Part shown: piece by piece, positions 35,518-47,859 of the stretch
Layout: every line of letters begins with the position of its first letter
How positions within the stretch are numbered: the stretch's first letter is position 1
Assembly: GCA_032622095.1 (NCBI GenBank)
Contig: CP136066.1
Coordinates: 202,950,978 to 203,014,977, forward strand
DNA from: Siphonodentalium dalli
Lineage: Eukaryota > Mollusca > Scaphopoda > Gadilida > Siphonodentaliidae
Length of the DNA stretch: 64,000 nucleotides
Direction of reading: 5' to 3'
Program-made: the position numbers and the translations under genes
The notes under the pieces: generated by a model
Told to the model about the DNA's origin: nothing
Seen by the model: only the letters and a program-made list of their open reading frames with translations
The model's database searches: none

Positions 35518-36044
35518 TTAAAGATACGGGCGGCGTTGGCGATGGGTATGCTGTTAAAATATTCACCTCCGTCAAAAACCGCCATAAACAGAAAGAATAG
35601 TAAAATATAGACAGACTTTGTTCTTATACCAATCAGAAATATGGCATAAACAGTATGTTATTGTCAATTGTTTTCCTTTGTTATGTGAACAAAAGCAAAA
35701 AACGTTACAGAACCTGGCTTTTGTTTAGATCCGGATATGGTAAACATAAAGAGCGTTATTAGTTACTGTTTTCCTGATATGGAAATAATAAAGAGCGTTC
35801 ACATCATTTGTGTGTGATTAACCAATAGAATTGAGCTGTGTTATGTAAACAGGAGCAAAACTTCTGTAACACGAGCAGGTTCTTGTTTACGTACACCATC
35901 GTACGTCTTGATGACAATATACTATTTACCGGATGATTATGTTTGGCATATGAACAAAATTATATATTTTTTAATATTCCTTCTGTTGATGGCGATTTGA
36001 ACAAATATGAATATTTCTGCAACGAACGCCGCCCGTGCCTTTAA
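35518..36044 (+). mobile_element. Second TTAA-flanked MITE family, copy 1
   Basis: TTAA lies at 35518-35521 and 36041-36044, with inverted ends AGATACGGGCGGCGTT and AGGCACGGGCGGCGTT. The interior contains CGTCAAAAACCGCC, CATAAACAGTATGTTATTGT and two AAAGAGCGTT motifs. A 502-bp relative lies at 54288-54789. A piggyBac-like origin is possible from the TTAA sites. Confidence 0.82.
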
Positions 36045-36084
36045 AGTGAAATATAATCGTCTCGTCGTAAATTAAGTCCATGCA

Positions 36085-36185
36085 GTAAATGCACACATTG
36101 TCTGTCGTATGCCATGGCGCACATTGTTCTGTCGTATGCCATGGCGCACATTGTCTGTCGTATGCCATGGCGCACATTGTTCTGT
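36085..36185. repeat. 25/26-bp minisatellite, about four copies
   Basis: CACATTGTCTGTCGTATGCC followed by ATGGCG alternates with a TTCTG variant one base longer. Confidence 0.9.
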
Positions 36186-36411
36186 TGAGAAAACTGCATT
36201 GGCCTGTTCTGGTGGGATAAATAGTTTACAATTAATTTATCATCTCCTATGCATATTATGTCGGTAAATAAACATGCCATGTGTATACATACATCACCCT
36301 ACTTCGATCCGGCATCACATGTAGAACGCGCAATTACTTTACTTCCAAAACGACCGAGCAAATCTCGAGCAAACATGATGTGATGAACCCTTTAAAGCCC
36401 ACTTAATGTTC

Positions 36412-37162
36412 GAATCACCAGATCACATTATATACAACATATTCCACATTATATACAACATATTCCACATTATATACAACATATTCCACATTATATACAA
36501 CATATTCCACATTATATACAACATATTACACATTATATACAACATATTCCACATTATATACAACATATTCCACATTATATACCACCACCAGATCACATTA
36601 TATACAACATATTCCACATTATATACAACATATTCCACATTATATACAACATATTCCACATTATATACAACATATTCCACATTATATACAACATATTCCA
36701 CATTATATACAACATATTCCACATTATATACCACCACCAGATCACATTATATACAACATATTCCACATTATATACCACCCAGATCACATTATATACAACA
36801 TATTCCACATTATATACCACCCAGATCACATTATATACTACATATTCCACATTATATACAACATATTCCACATTATATACAACATATTCCACATTATATA
36901 CCACCACCAGATCACATTATGTACAACATATTCCACATTATATACCACCCCCAGATCACATTATATACAACATATTCCACATTATATACAACATATTCCA
37001 CATTATATACAACATATTCCACATTATATACCACCACCAGATCACATTATGTACAACATATTCCACATTATATACCACCCCAGATCACATTATATACAAC
37101 ATATTCCACATTATATACCACCACCAGATCACATTATGTACAACATATTCCACATTATATAC
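36412..37162. repeat. 21-bp minisatellite with higher-order pattern
   Basis: CATTATATACAACATATTCCA is repeated in blocks separated by CCACCACCAGATCA or CCACCCAGATCA. Because 21 is divisible by three, long open frames exist on both strands (for example 36406-37260), but they encode only the repeat. An inverted monomer lies at about 37463-37512. Confidence 0.95.
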
Positions 37163-37462
37163 CGTTTGAAATAGGGAGCTCCAAAACATGGTATTATCAA
37201 CTTATCCGGTTAAATAAGCTGAACATGTTGTCAAGGTACCGACATGTATTCTCGGCTTAATTTCGATCTGGTCTGTACTGCCAGTCTATTATTCTCAGTG
37301 GAAGGGGAATAACTCCATAACCTATAGTTGTGAATTATGATGCATACTGGGTTAAATAACGATGGGGAGTCTTTGGGTGAATCTGAGAATTTCTATCACT
37401 TGGTGGACACTCCCAAGCCACAGCTGATCCGTTATTCTGGTGGAATGTATATATTCTTCCAA

Positions 37463-37512
37463 TGGTATATAATATGGAATACGTTGTGTATAATGTGGTC
37501 TGGGCATTCGAA
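37463..37512 (-). repeat. Inverted single monomer facing the 21-bp array
   Basis: On the minus strand it reads CGAATGCCCAGACCACATTA then TACACAACGTATTCC, matching the first array unit (CGAATCACCAGATCACATTA). Array start and this monomer form an inverted pair about 1.1 kb apart. Confidence 0.7.
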
Positions 37513-37526
37513 AATTATGTAGGCCT

Positions 37527-37917
37527 TTAACCCTTTACCCAACAGAAGGGCCCTGTGCCAATGCATTCTCTTATATATGCGAGTCGACCATAGGTCGCCT
37601 CGCATATATAAGAGAATGCATTGGCTTAACACATTAAAAATTATAAAATTGTTGAAGAATGTAAGAAAAAATGGTAAAAAGTGTTAAAAAAAGATTTTTT
37701 TTTAGGCCAATGCATTCTCTTATATATGCGAGGCGACCTATGGTCGACTCGCATATATAAGAGAATGCATTGGCACAGGGCATAACTGTAACCATCACAA
37801 TGTGGTCAATGAGCCGGTTCTAATGATATCCATATTTGTATGGTTTTATTGAGACAGACCGAAATTATTTTAGGCTGTTGAAGCTTTATTTGGCCGGTTT
37901 GTTGGGTAAAGGGTTAA
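37527..37917 (-). mobile_element. TTAA double-hairpin MITE, copy D (inverted)
   Basis: TTAA at 37527-37530 and 37914-37917; hairpins at 37557-37625 and 37706-37774. Orientation is opposite to copies A-C. Confidence 0.92.
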
Positions 37918-37941
37918 CAAGGCCACACTAGATGATGTGGT

Positions 37942-37987
37942 CAGGGACGAGGCGACAGGCAGGGTAGGGTTAGGTGTGCATGGTGTA

Positions 37988-38020
<33 letters not shown>

Positions 38021-38327
38021 ACCTCCCCAACTTTGATAACAAATTTCAACAGTTGGAAATGTCGTGCCTGGCACATTAGTTGAACATTTTACATGACATA
38101 CAGGTTGAAATTATTCTCGCTGTTTGAGTTTTCAACCAGTAATTAGTGGGAAAATTATTGTCTTTAAAACCAACAGTAGCATATTTTTCTACTGAAATGG
38201 CCGTCAGTTGGAAATTTTCCGACCTTTGGGGTGTCAAGTTGCAAATTTCCAACAGTAGGAAAGCTACCATGCAGTTGGAAAGTCCCACCCCCCCCCCCCC
38301 CCCATGGAGACTCTAGCCACGTCCCTG
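37942..38327. mobile_element. Short CAGGGACG-ended element
   Basis: Inverted ends CAGGGACGAGGC and CAGGGACGTGGC. The interior shares TTGGAAATTTTCC and CAACCAGTAATTAGTGGGAA text with the 9492 foldback. Contains a 30-base C run (37991-38020) and a second C run near 38287-38303. Flanks GATGTGGT and TATGTATT match at five of eight positions, so an 8-bp TSD is possible but unproven. Confidence 0.7.
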
Positions 38328-39039
38328 TATGTATTCCGCGAAAGAATTATTCAAGTCATTGAATCTAGGAAAGATGGGGTCGTCAGCAGGAAACAATACT
38401 GAGCAACCGTGATCAGTATAATATATGGTGATATGGTGATATGGTGAAAATAAAAACGTTTAATTGTCTAACTTCTGCATGGATGTGTGGAAAATATAAA
38501 CCAGGTGATATCTTCAGTTTTTTTTTCAAAGCATATATAAAGTCTGTATAATGGTATTTCGTGTAGTTTTCTACCTGCATTGTCTCTACTTCCTATTTAC
38601 GTATGGATAATTTATGATCTACATGTATGTTGAAATGAACTCACTGTATATTCCCGTTACTCCACCAGCGTTTGTCTGCAATGGGAAAACAGATAATTTG
38701 TGGGATGTATATTAATTACGCCACCTGTGGTGTATCTAGCTGCTGAGATTTTGATATTGCGTGGTGGACAGGAATTCTTGTGGGGCTTTTATTTATAGAG
38801 TTGGAAATTCCGTTTATTTAAAAGTCGGAACTACGCGCCCAGTAGGCCAAGTCCAGTAAAACGGTTCGTTATAGGTGCTGGTTGTTATTGTTATTTTAAC
38901 GGAATTCTGAGTTGGTCATTCGCGAAACCAATATATTTTATATTCTATAATTAAAACCGTGGGTATATAATATATGATCCTCTTTATGGATATTGTAGGA
39001 AGGTAAATTTAGCTAAAGCGGTGGGATATCTTGCAAGAC
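38328..39039. other. No gene seen
   Basis: AT-rich. The stretch near 38898-38990 (CGGAATTCTGAG, AACCAATATATTTTATATT) has a relative at 40160-40235. Text near 38345-38450 resembles 40745-40850. Confidence 0.4.
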
Positions 39040-39790
39040 AACACATTTCGGTTTGCGCTATAACTGCTCAATGCATTTTAAGGTGTTACACAACGTCTGA
39101 TCAAAAGAGTTCTATCTGGAATATTCACACTATTTTTTCAGAGAACATGCATAGAGTAAACATAGTCCTATCGGACTATCGTAAAGTAGTTCCGTTTAAT
39201 TCGGGATTAATTAACCCTCAGACTGCCGAAACTGCCGACAATAAATTCGCTTGTTCGTGTCCCCCGAAAATAAAACTTGCCTGTTTAGAGGTCCCATTTT
39301 CGTGGCTAATGGTGATAGAATCACAATTTTTCAGTCAAGTTCATGGATAAATTACATTACACTTAATCGGCTTATGTCCGCGGCCATAAACCTGCGTTTT
39401 GATAACAATTTATTTGAGACAAACTGTTGCGCGGGTATCAGTCGGCGCTTATCGGTTGAAGTTATTATGATCGTGCAGCCTGCACGTGCAACAAGTGTTC
39501 AAATACAACAGAAAAAAAATACTATGTCAAATAAATAACGTGATCAATGGACAGACAAGTTTCATTTCCGTGGGACACGAAAAAGCGAATTTAATGTCGT
39601 CAGTTTCGGCAGTCTGAGGGTTTTAATTAATCTCCTTTACGATATCCCGATAGGACTATGTTTACTCTATGTTCTCTGAAAAAAAATGGTGTGAATATTC
39701 CCGATAGAACTATTTTTATCAGACGTTTTGTAACACATTAAAACATTGAGCAGTTAGCGCAATTTTCTGAAATTTCGGACTATTTCGTCT
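39040..39790. mobile_element. Foldback element with arms of about 240 bp
   Basis: Left arm about 39045-39295 and right arm about 39540-39785 mirror each other: TAACTGCTCAATG, ACGTCTGATCAAAA, AGAGTAAACATAGTCCTATC and CCCTCAGACTGCCGAAACTG recur as complements on the right. The middle of about 250 bp is unrelated to the arms. No transposase seen. Confidence 0.75.
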
Positions 39791-40344
39791 ATAAAAATAC
39801 GATGAGCAACTGAAAATGTTTTTCAACATTCTGGAAGGGGTATATGTCCATGGTATATATGTTTAAAATTTCACACATAAACTATGACAGATAACAAAGT
39901 TATAATTAGTTTTATAGGCCCACCATAAATCCCCTATAATAAACGCATGCGGCCGTAAGCACATGGCTTTGCTGTGGATACTTTCGTTCCCAGCATGCAT
40001 CATTCTCGCTATCTGTAAAATGTCTATGAACAATGGCTGTGCCATGCACTCTTAGCTTTGATCCGCATTTAGAAGCATTCTGGTGTGGCGAATGAGAAAC
40101 CTGCAGTAATTTATAAGCCGTAGTTCATTGTAATAATTTGAAGAATTACTTGTCTTAACGGAATTCGGAGGCGGTCCATTCATGTAACCAATATATTTTA
40201 TATTATGATTTATATTTATGGCTAATAATATGATCTTGGTGGCGTTACCATTTCTGACTATGGTTTTCTTGTTTGAATTTGAATTACCTGGCCTGTATAT
40301 CTGTCGTATATATCGACTATAAGGGAGCTGTCAGCCTATAGTAT

Positions 40345-40535
40345 CAGGACGAGCTGTACATCCCGCTGACTGTTATAAGAGTAATGACAGACCTTGTAAG
40401 ACAACCGTCTGGATTAATAATCATACCCCATGCAGCGATCAAATGCAGCCGACCTGGAGTGAGCCAGAACATCGTGATGACGTATCTGATCCTGTGAGTG
40501 ATTCCCCTTATATATAGTTCGTTTTGAATTCCTTG
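40345..40535 (+). repeat. Dispersed repeat, copy 2 (relative of 32330-32720)
   Basis: Same phrase order as copy 1: ATCCCGCTGACTG, ACAACCGTCTGG, GGAGTGAGCCAGAACATC, GAGTGATTCCCCTTA, CCTTGACACC. Confidence 0.65.
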
Positions 40536-41530
40536 ACACCTACATTCGTGGGTTTGAAATTCAGGTGGCGTGCTGTCGACTTTATACTGATATATCCGCT
40601 TTATTTTAAGGCAATATTCGGTTTGAGGCCTCAAATTATACCAGATAAGCCTAATATCATATCGAATTGCGGTCATGTTGTTGTGATCAAGAAATGTCGA
40701 TAAAGGTAACTATTTTATTCAACTTTCTAATACCCGGAATTAAAGGCTTGTTCAAGTCACTGAATCTATAGAAACATCTGGTACGAAACACGAAAAGAGC
40801 GCGCGTTCATTGTCAGTATGATCCTGTTATGGTAAAATAAAGAGCGTTCATGGTCAGTATGTTCCTTATTTGGTGAAAATAATGAGCGTTCATGGTCAGT
40901 ATTCCCCTTAGTTATGTGGGTATAAAAATAGATTTCGATGTCCGTAACAACTCCATTGGGGGCCCACCGCTCCTGCTAAATCCGTCCGAAATCGTAAAAT
41001 CGTCCAGTGCGCAATCGCGTGGCTCCTCTGCCTTTCCGGCGACAGAAAGTATACCATTCACAGAAATTGAACTCAAATATACGTAAATATGAGTATTTTA
41101 TGTAAGAAAATTACATTTCCCCCTCACTAAAAGGTCATTCCGTATATGCAAAGCGGTTCGCGGTCCGCAGGATTCATAAACCTGAAATTCTTTGTATTTT
41201 TCCCGAACCTCATATAATTTCCAGTGCTTTTTACTATGAAAGCGTTCTGAGTGGAACATGTGCTCAATTTCAATAGAATCTTCAGTTTATCGTCATCTTG
41301 GTATTGTTTTTAATATTGCCAATCAGAATCACTGTCATGAGAAGTTCGTTATTTTGTTAAAACAAGGTTTATAAAACATCTCAAAATGATACGTTGCCTT
41401 TGCGATATAACATGATACACGACGGGTGCGCATTCGGCGAAAGTGCACCAGTGCGAAATCGTCACCTCAGTGTGCTTTCATGTTGATATCGATGCTTCGC
41501 GGTTTCCATGAAGCTATTTGTGCTGATAAG

Positions 41531-41765
41531 CAGGGACGTGGCGACGGGCGGTGATTAAGTCGAGTGTATACCGTCCCCACAGGGACGTGGCGAGAGCGGG
41601 TGGTAGATTGAAATTTGTTAGTTGGTCGATTTTCCAACCAATAATTAGTGATAAATGTTTTGTTTTAGACCAAACGTAGCAATTTTTTCGATGTTTAGTT
41701 CAAAGTTTGGTAAGAAATTGCTCGTGAGGGAGGTCACTATCAAGTGGAAAGTTACCAACAATAGT
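41531..41765. mobile_element. Fragments of the CAGGGACGTGGC family
   Basis: Two direct CAGGGACGTGGCGA starts (41534 and 41581) are followed by TTTCCAACCAATAATTAGTG and GTTTTAGACCAAACGTAGCA, as in the 37942 and 9492 elements. No opposite end is recognised. Confidence 0.6.
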
Positions 41766-43134
41766 GTGTGATATGTCTCCTTTGCTTTTTCACAGAGTGT
41801 GAACGAACAGGTTAGAGTATTATCAATAATATGAATGTCCATGCATGCACTCAAATTGTCGAGAATTTGGATTATGTAATCAAGAACAGAAGATTCAGAT
41901 GACAATCTGTGTTCTCGTTCAGTCAAAGTGGGTGATTGTTCGTGACCAAACATATCAACTTGCCCCAATTTCTTTCCAAATCCCATTGAAATTTTACTTG
42001 CCATCACGTCTCACAGTTTTCAAATTGGGACATGCGAAATTAATATTGGCCTTCTGTGGATCCAGCTCCGTCGGTTCTCTCGAATCGTCACCAATACATC
42101 TGGGTCCTCCCAAAACGAATGCATTTTCCGTGAAAGAGTCGGTATATAACTCCCCAAAATTGTCGCGTTGTTGGTGGATACCGCATCTCCTTGGAATTGG
42201 AACATTCCATATAAATCGCACGACACCCATGACTAATTGAAACGAGATGTTTCTCATTGGAAATGTTCCAGCTGACAGTTGTCGGAGAAACGATAACCAG
42301 TCATCTATCCGATTATCTTTTCCCAGTGTTTCTAAAGCTGATGGAAGAAGTTAGTTGATTTCTTCCATTATATCTTTTATCTCAGCCGGGCAGAAATGTA
42401 TATTTGGCCATCTTTGAACATTTCATGCGGATTTGTCACGGAAGGCCCACTACAGAGTCCATACGAACTCTCCCATCGCACAATCGGCTTCGTCGAACAA
42501 TTTCTTTCCGGCATGTACAGCTTTCATGGGTGCGTTGAGTTGTGTTATCGTATAAGATGGCACGCCAGGGCTGTCTGCACCTATAGCACACGCCGTACTC
42601 GATACCACGACATTTTCTTTTCCAGTTTCATTGAAATCTCGTTAAGAATGAGGCCGCTTAGACCATGGTTCATATCATTTGGCGATATTCCGAAATGGAA
42701 TGAAACATGCTTGTCTTTGTGACCAGTGTCTTGGTCTTCTGTCCTTACCAACAGTGATAGCTTATTGCCAGCATGGATTTCCTCTGCATGTTTTAATGCG
42801 TCAGTGGAACTACCGTGCCTTATTCTACATTGGTAACATCTATGCATCTATAAATGCACATATATTAGATAAAATGTCATTATGTTCGGGTATAACGCCG
42901 ATACTGTACTAAATTGTCCATTAAATATGTGCAATATCGTGGGTGCGCACTGGAGCTTATCATTTTTGCTCGTTTTCGAACTGGAGCCATACAAAATTCG
43001 CACTGCATGCATGGAGCCACCGGGTGCTTGTCTTTGAATGTGCCACCTGTAGATGTTTTGAGATTGTTCGTGAATATGTTTGCATTTTCGTGTTCCGGAA
43101 TATGGTTTGCCCAATGGAATGTCCCACTTCTGAT
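41645..43134 (-). pseudogene. Decayed gene of an unnamed invertebrate protein family
   Basis: Four minus-strand pieces read like one protein broken by stops and frame changes. Piece 1 (43134-42880) starts at a good acceptor (TTTGTTTTTAG) and reads GTFHWANHIPEHENANIF, then KDKHPVAPCMQCEFCMAPVR, with a CxxCxxC cluster. Piece 2 (42847-42581) reads CYQCRIRHGSSTDALKHAEE and SFHFGISPNDMNHGLSGLIL. Piece 3 (42641-41994) keeps one frame for 648 nt with only three stops (TAG 42452-42450, TGA 42425-42423, TAA 42353-42351) and includes NAPMKAVHAGKKLFDEADCA, RIDDWLSFLRQLSAGTFP, MRNISFQLV and NINFACP. After a shift, GFGKKLGQVDMFGHE follows at about 41990-41945. I do not recognise a named domain or function. 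Overlapping frames in piece 2 were compared, and the longest uninterrupted one was preferred. Confidence 0.6.
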
Positions 43135-43332
43135 CTAAAAACAAACTTTACCGCCGAAGGTTACGGTAAAATGTCGAAAACGAAGTGATAAACTCTTAAT
43201 TGTTTAATCTTTCGTGAGTGTTGCAAATCAAATTAAAAACACACGTATGCAAACGGTCATACTGAACAAATTACAACACAATTTTGAATGAATAATGTAG
43301 ATTGTTAACAAAAGAATTGCCATTTTAAGTGC

Positions 43333-44370
43333 TAGTCGGATTCCTTATGTCGAAAAAAATGGTCGCGCGTTTTCGGAATGTTAAAAGCGATATGAGAACA
43401 GTTTCTATACCACCAGTGTGTCTATTTTCAGAATCTACCTGTTTCCAGCTTGATATTTTAGTGGAAACAGGTTTGTGTGAGGCTTTTGTTTGTGGTCCCC
43501 TCTATTTTTGTCCCATCCACCTGGTAATAAAAACATGCTATTACGCATAGCAAGTTCGGTAAGTGGCTTTCTTTGTTCTTAGAAATCGAAAAACATGGAG
43601 AGATCTTGCCACAAATTACTTAATTACATATCTTAATGTGGAATTTCATCATAAAATCATCAGATGAATTGTATTTATGACTGCATTTTCAATTTTCTTT
43701 CCCAAATATTAAGGCATTGGATATTCTAAAAATCAGCTAGATCCCATACAGACGAACATGAACAATCTACAAGTATATCTTGATCATATGCCACAAACAA
43801 AACTTCTATACATCGATTTTTGGTAAAGATATCACAGAAAAGCTAACCCTACCCCCACCCTCACTGATTTCACAAGCCAGATTCCTTTGGTCGAAAACAA
43901 CGGTCGCGCAATTTCGGATTCTCTAAAACGACATGCAAACTGTTTATTTATCAATAGCGTGTCTACTTTCAGAGTTTACCTGTGTCTAGTTGAAAATTTA
44001 TTGGAAAAAAAGTGTTTTTGGACTGTTTTAAGAATTTAAAGAGCGTTTGCTTATTATACAAATATTATTCCTCATAACTAACCTTCTGGTGGATGTGCGA
44101 GTTGAAATTAACAAAAGTATCAAATATAGTGGTCTACTTTCAGAGTCTACTTGTTTCCAGTCTGACATTTTAGTGGAAACAAATTGTTTGGACGGTTTTA
44201 AAAATTTAAAGAGCGTTTCCTGATTATACAGATATTAACTAACACGATTAGCCTTTTCATGAATTGTGCGAGTTGAAATTATTTTTGAGAATGATGTCGT
44301 CAGATAAGTATCCGCGGGTAGTGTACTACAGTTGCGAACAAAACTAACGTTGGACCCTATATAGAGTTTG
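43333..44370 (+). repeat. Left internal arm of the long inverted repeat, with internal duplication
   Basis: Three related blocks (from 43333, 43870 and 44115) contain TTTCAGAATCTAC-like text, CTTGTTTCCAG, TTTTAGTGGAAAC and, in the last two, TTTAAAGAGCGTTT. Matches 47860-48380 in inverted orientation. Confidence 0.6.
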
Positions 44371-44751
44371 ACAATTTACTCAAATGTTCACATTGGTGGA
44401 ACTTAATGGCTATCATATATGCATGGCTCTTACATGTAATATATCGTAACTACATGTGATTTTGCCAAATTAACTTGCAATATAGTCAGGCCACCAGATA
44501 CAATAGTTGATAAAAATATGGTTCACATCAATCATATACATCACAATCACGTGCTTCAGTGATAATGTCCAATATTCTACAAATGTAATGTTTATCATGA
44601 CTACAGTTTCAGGATTTCGTTGTAAAATTGAATGATTGTTTTTTCATCAATTGACAAATTAATGTTTATTGCCAGGACGAAGTGCCGCATAATACGGAGT
44701 TGTGTGCTAACAATTCTGCGAGTCATATTTATGTAAATGTCAGTCAAAACT

Positions 44752-45942
44752 TTTAGGACATGGGAATATATTTTTTTATTTCGTAGCCACGAAATATAAT
44801 TCGTGGCCACGAAATAACTAATTGTGATATACGATCGTCAGTCCCATTGTTGTAATGGAAGCGGACAGAGATGATCTGGTTGTAGTCCACCATCTTGGCA
44901 TGAGCCACGGCGATTTGAGATAAAAGTTGATGTAGGGTGTCCCGTAAAACAAATTAAGTATCACCCCTTTCACCAACCCGGGGCCACCATACAGCACCAA
45001 TTCTACCACATCAAACGGTTAAGGGGCCGAGAAATTGTATATATAGGTGCCATATTTGAACCATCTGGGGCGTCCATTTTGGATCGGGGATGGTGAAAGC
45101 GGGTGAATATTTAGTTTGTCTCATCAGGGGTCACCCTACAACACACTGTATTCGACCTAAAATGGGGGGGGGCAATTGCATGGTACCATATATGGACCCC
45201 TCTGATCATTTATCATTTTCGCTCGATTGGGCTGAAGGTGTGAAAATTTAGGTTGTTTGTGAGCTACCGTACAACACCCTTTATTTGATCTATATCGGTC
45301 AAGTGACCGAGAAATAATGTGCACCCTATTTGGCCCCTTCTCAGCTGCGACCATTTTGGATCGGGTATGGTTGAAAGGGGTGAATATTTATAAGTTTGTT
45401 TTTGGGCCCACCCTACAAAACCCCTTATTTGACTTAAATCGGTCAATATATATGCCGAGTGAAATGTCATTCCCATTCGATCCCTTGTGGTAAAAACTAA
45501 TGAATATTCAGTTTTTCTTGGAGCCACCTAACCCGTGTTTCCCCGTTCTCTCTATGCTAGTTTATATCGGACGTTCATATCCCCATAGACTATAGAGCCC
45601 TGGGTCCCCGCCATAAGGCGTTTATAGTAGCTTCTCTGCGATCGTACGCATAGTTTCTAAAACATCATCAAGTGTAACCATACCCTAAGACAGTCTAGCC
45701 TGACTATGCCACCCCCTCGAATATACAATACAATATTTGTCAAATGTATTGTGTATTAATATGTGTATATTGAAATAAAATATCCTATCCTATCCTATCC
45801 AACCGTAAAGGTATCTGGATATATGCAAAGGTTAATCAGTTATAATTCGCCACGAACTAGTAGTTCGTTGCCACGAATTGGTAATTTCGTGGACACGAAT
45901 TAGTATTTCGTGGCCATACAAAACAATTTCCCATGTCCTAAA
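44752..45942. mobile_element. 1.19-kb inverted-repeat element with internal tandem repeats
   Basis: Ends TTTAGGACATGGGAA and its complement. Just inside both ends are clusters of the palindrome TTCGTGGCCACGAA (44778-44820 and 45848-45920). The middle (44905-45535) has 3-5 degenerate units of about 140-150 bp with CCACCCTACAA, CCGAGAAAT, CATTTTGGATCGGG and GGGTGAATATT. No transposase. Confidence 0.75.
45715..45801 (+). repeat. LINE-like 3' tail with (TATCC)n
   Basis: TATTGAAATAAAATATCC followed by repeated TATCC looks like the microsatellite tail of a non-LTR retrotransposon. No coding part is joined to it, so this is inference. Confidence 0.45.
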
Positions 45943-47859
45943 CCAGCCACTGTAGCTTATGGATCATTCTGTTTTAGTATTAAATTTGGAGAAACCCGAC
46001 CAGCATCAACGTAACAACTATAACAACTCATCTATGCCAATGATATGTTTAGCCATACATGTGGATAGGGTGGTATTGTTAAAAAATGTTATCCTGTCCA
46101 TATGTATTGCTAAATATTGCTGGGCATATATAGATGGTTGTTCTATAATTCCTGGTCGGGGTTTATCAAAATTGGGAGTTTAAATTATGTTCATCTGATG
46201 ATAAAGAAAACACTTTCTCCGTCTACTTGATACATCCCCCGACATACATGTTTCACATACTAAATTAACACCTTAGTCAACATAACAAATCGCTCCCTCA
46301 AATCCTTTGCCACAAGAATAAAAATAAATTGTCAGTATAAATAGGCAAGACATCTCTGGACACTTTCTAAGAGATAATTTATTTATAAGAAGATATATGT
46401 GTGCATTATGTGCTTGGTCTTATATATAGTACAACACAATAAGATGCAAGTGACACAGTGCGGGGACAATACTGTGTCGAAGAACATAGTTGAGGGGACC
46501 CTTCTATCATCCTTCATAATGTACCATGACTCCATCTGTTTTGAACAAACCATCGACTTAGGCTTGATGGATTGTTCCGCCCCAATAATATACTTGGCTT
46601 TGATCCGATCAACATCCTGGGCCGTGGTATTTTCCCGTAAATTAGAGAGTGTCTATAGTCGGATGGTATTGGTTATGTTCAAATGGTGACACAGATATGA
46701 AACTGGACATGTTAGTGCCCCATGGGCTATTGATCATTATAAGATCGAGAAACTTAGTCTAGGAAATTACCGGGAATTCACTGGAAATTGTAATTGTAGC
46801 TGACAGGGTCGTAATTCAACGTTTGCATTTCCGATGCAGTTAATACCCAAATGTGAAATTTGAGATATACCTGGCCGTCAAAGTGAACCATATGTCTTAT
46901 TTAAGGTTAGCAACGGTTGCTAATCAAATGCCACAATGGTGTACTAATCATTCATTGGTATTGCCTTAATTTAGTCAGTGTCTAATCACATGGTGATGGT
47001 TTTGTTCAACGTTGGGCACATGCATGTATGTCTAAAACTATGCAGCCATGCTTTGCATAGGCCACTGATCATTATAAGATCGGGAGACTTTGCCACCGGC
47101 CCCGATAGCTCCTTGGTAACGGTTACTAAGCCCCTACTGGGAATTTGCAGGAAAATGCAATTATGGTTGATATCTATTTTACACATTAAGCTCTACTTTA
47201 GTGGAAATTCGAATTTACTTGATTTTCACAGCTATACACGAAGCGTGGAAATTAACTGTGGTCAGAATGTTGATGGTGAATGTTGGGTTTCAGTCTCTGT
47301 ACTGAAGTTGACCAAATGTAACTGATGTGGGAAGTGCGAAAGCAAAGCCTATACCGCTACAGTAAAGATCTCAGTTGCACCGAAATGTCCATTTATCAGT
47401 AGCACAAATCCTGCGAAAACACAGATTCTCTCAGTGCATGTGGGATAGACTCCGATAACAAGGATTGAGTTAATGACAACGAACAACTACCATCTATATA
47501 CCTGTGTTTTTGTGACACTACATCCCGTTATGATCAACGATGTGATTTTAAAAACTAGTCAGTGGACAACAAGACAGACAAGTATCAAATAAAACAATAA
47601 TATAATATGTAATCACATCGTAAACAGTCTTGTTGTGAATATTTTCGTTTGATTCAACAGGCTGCATATTATCGAAATTACAAAACCATTCGACACTTAC
47701 TTTTGCCAATTACTGTATCTTGATGCATAACTATATATCATGTATTGCATCTATTAAATCACGGATAGTTACAGTGGGTAAAACACGAGTGTTAGTCTAC
47801 ATATATAGTTGCGCACGATTGACAATAAGTGATATTACAATTAACGTATGAGCATAACA
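45943..47859. other. No gene seen
   Basis: AT-rich. GATCATTATAAGATCG occurs twice (about 46734 and 47069) within two diverged copies of a longer phrase. Open frames at 46399-46689 and 46978-47325 lack motifs. Confidence 0.35.

Noticed and set aside
36406-37260. 284-codon open frame, Tyr/Ile/His-rich
   Set aside because: It is the 21-bp minisatellite read in a frame that stays open because the period is divisible by three. Both strands are open, and there is no start context or domain.
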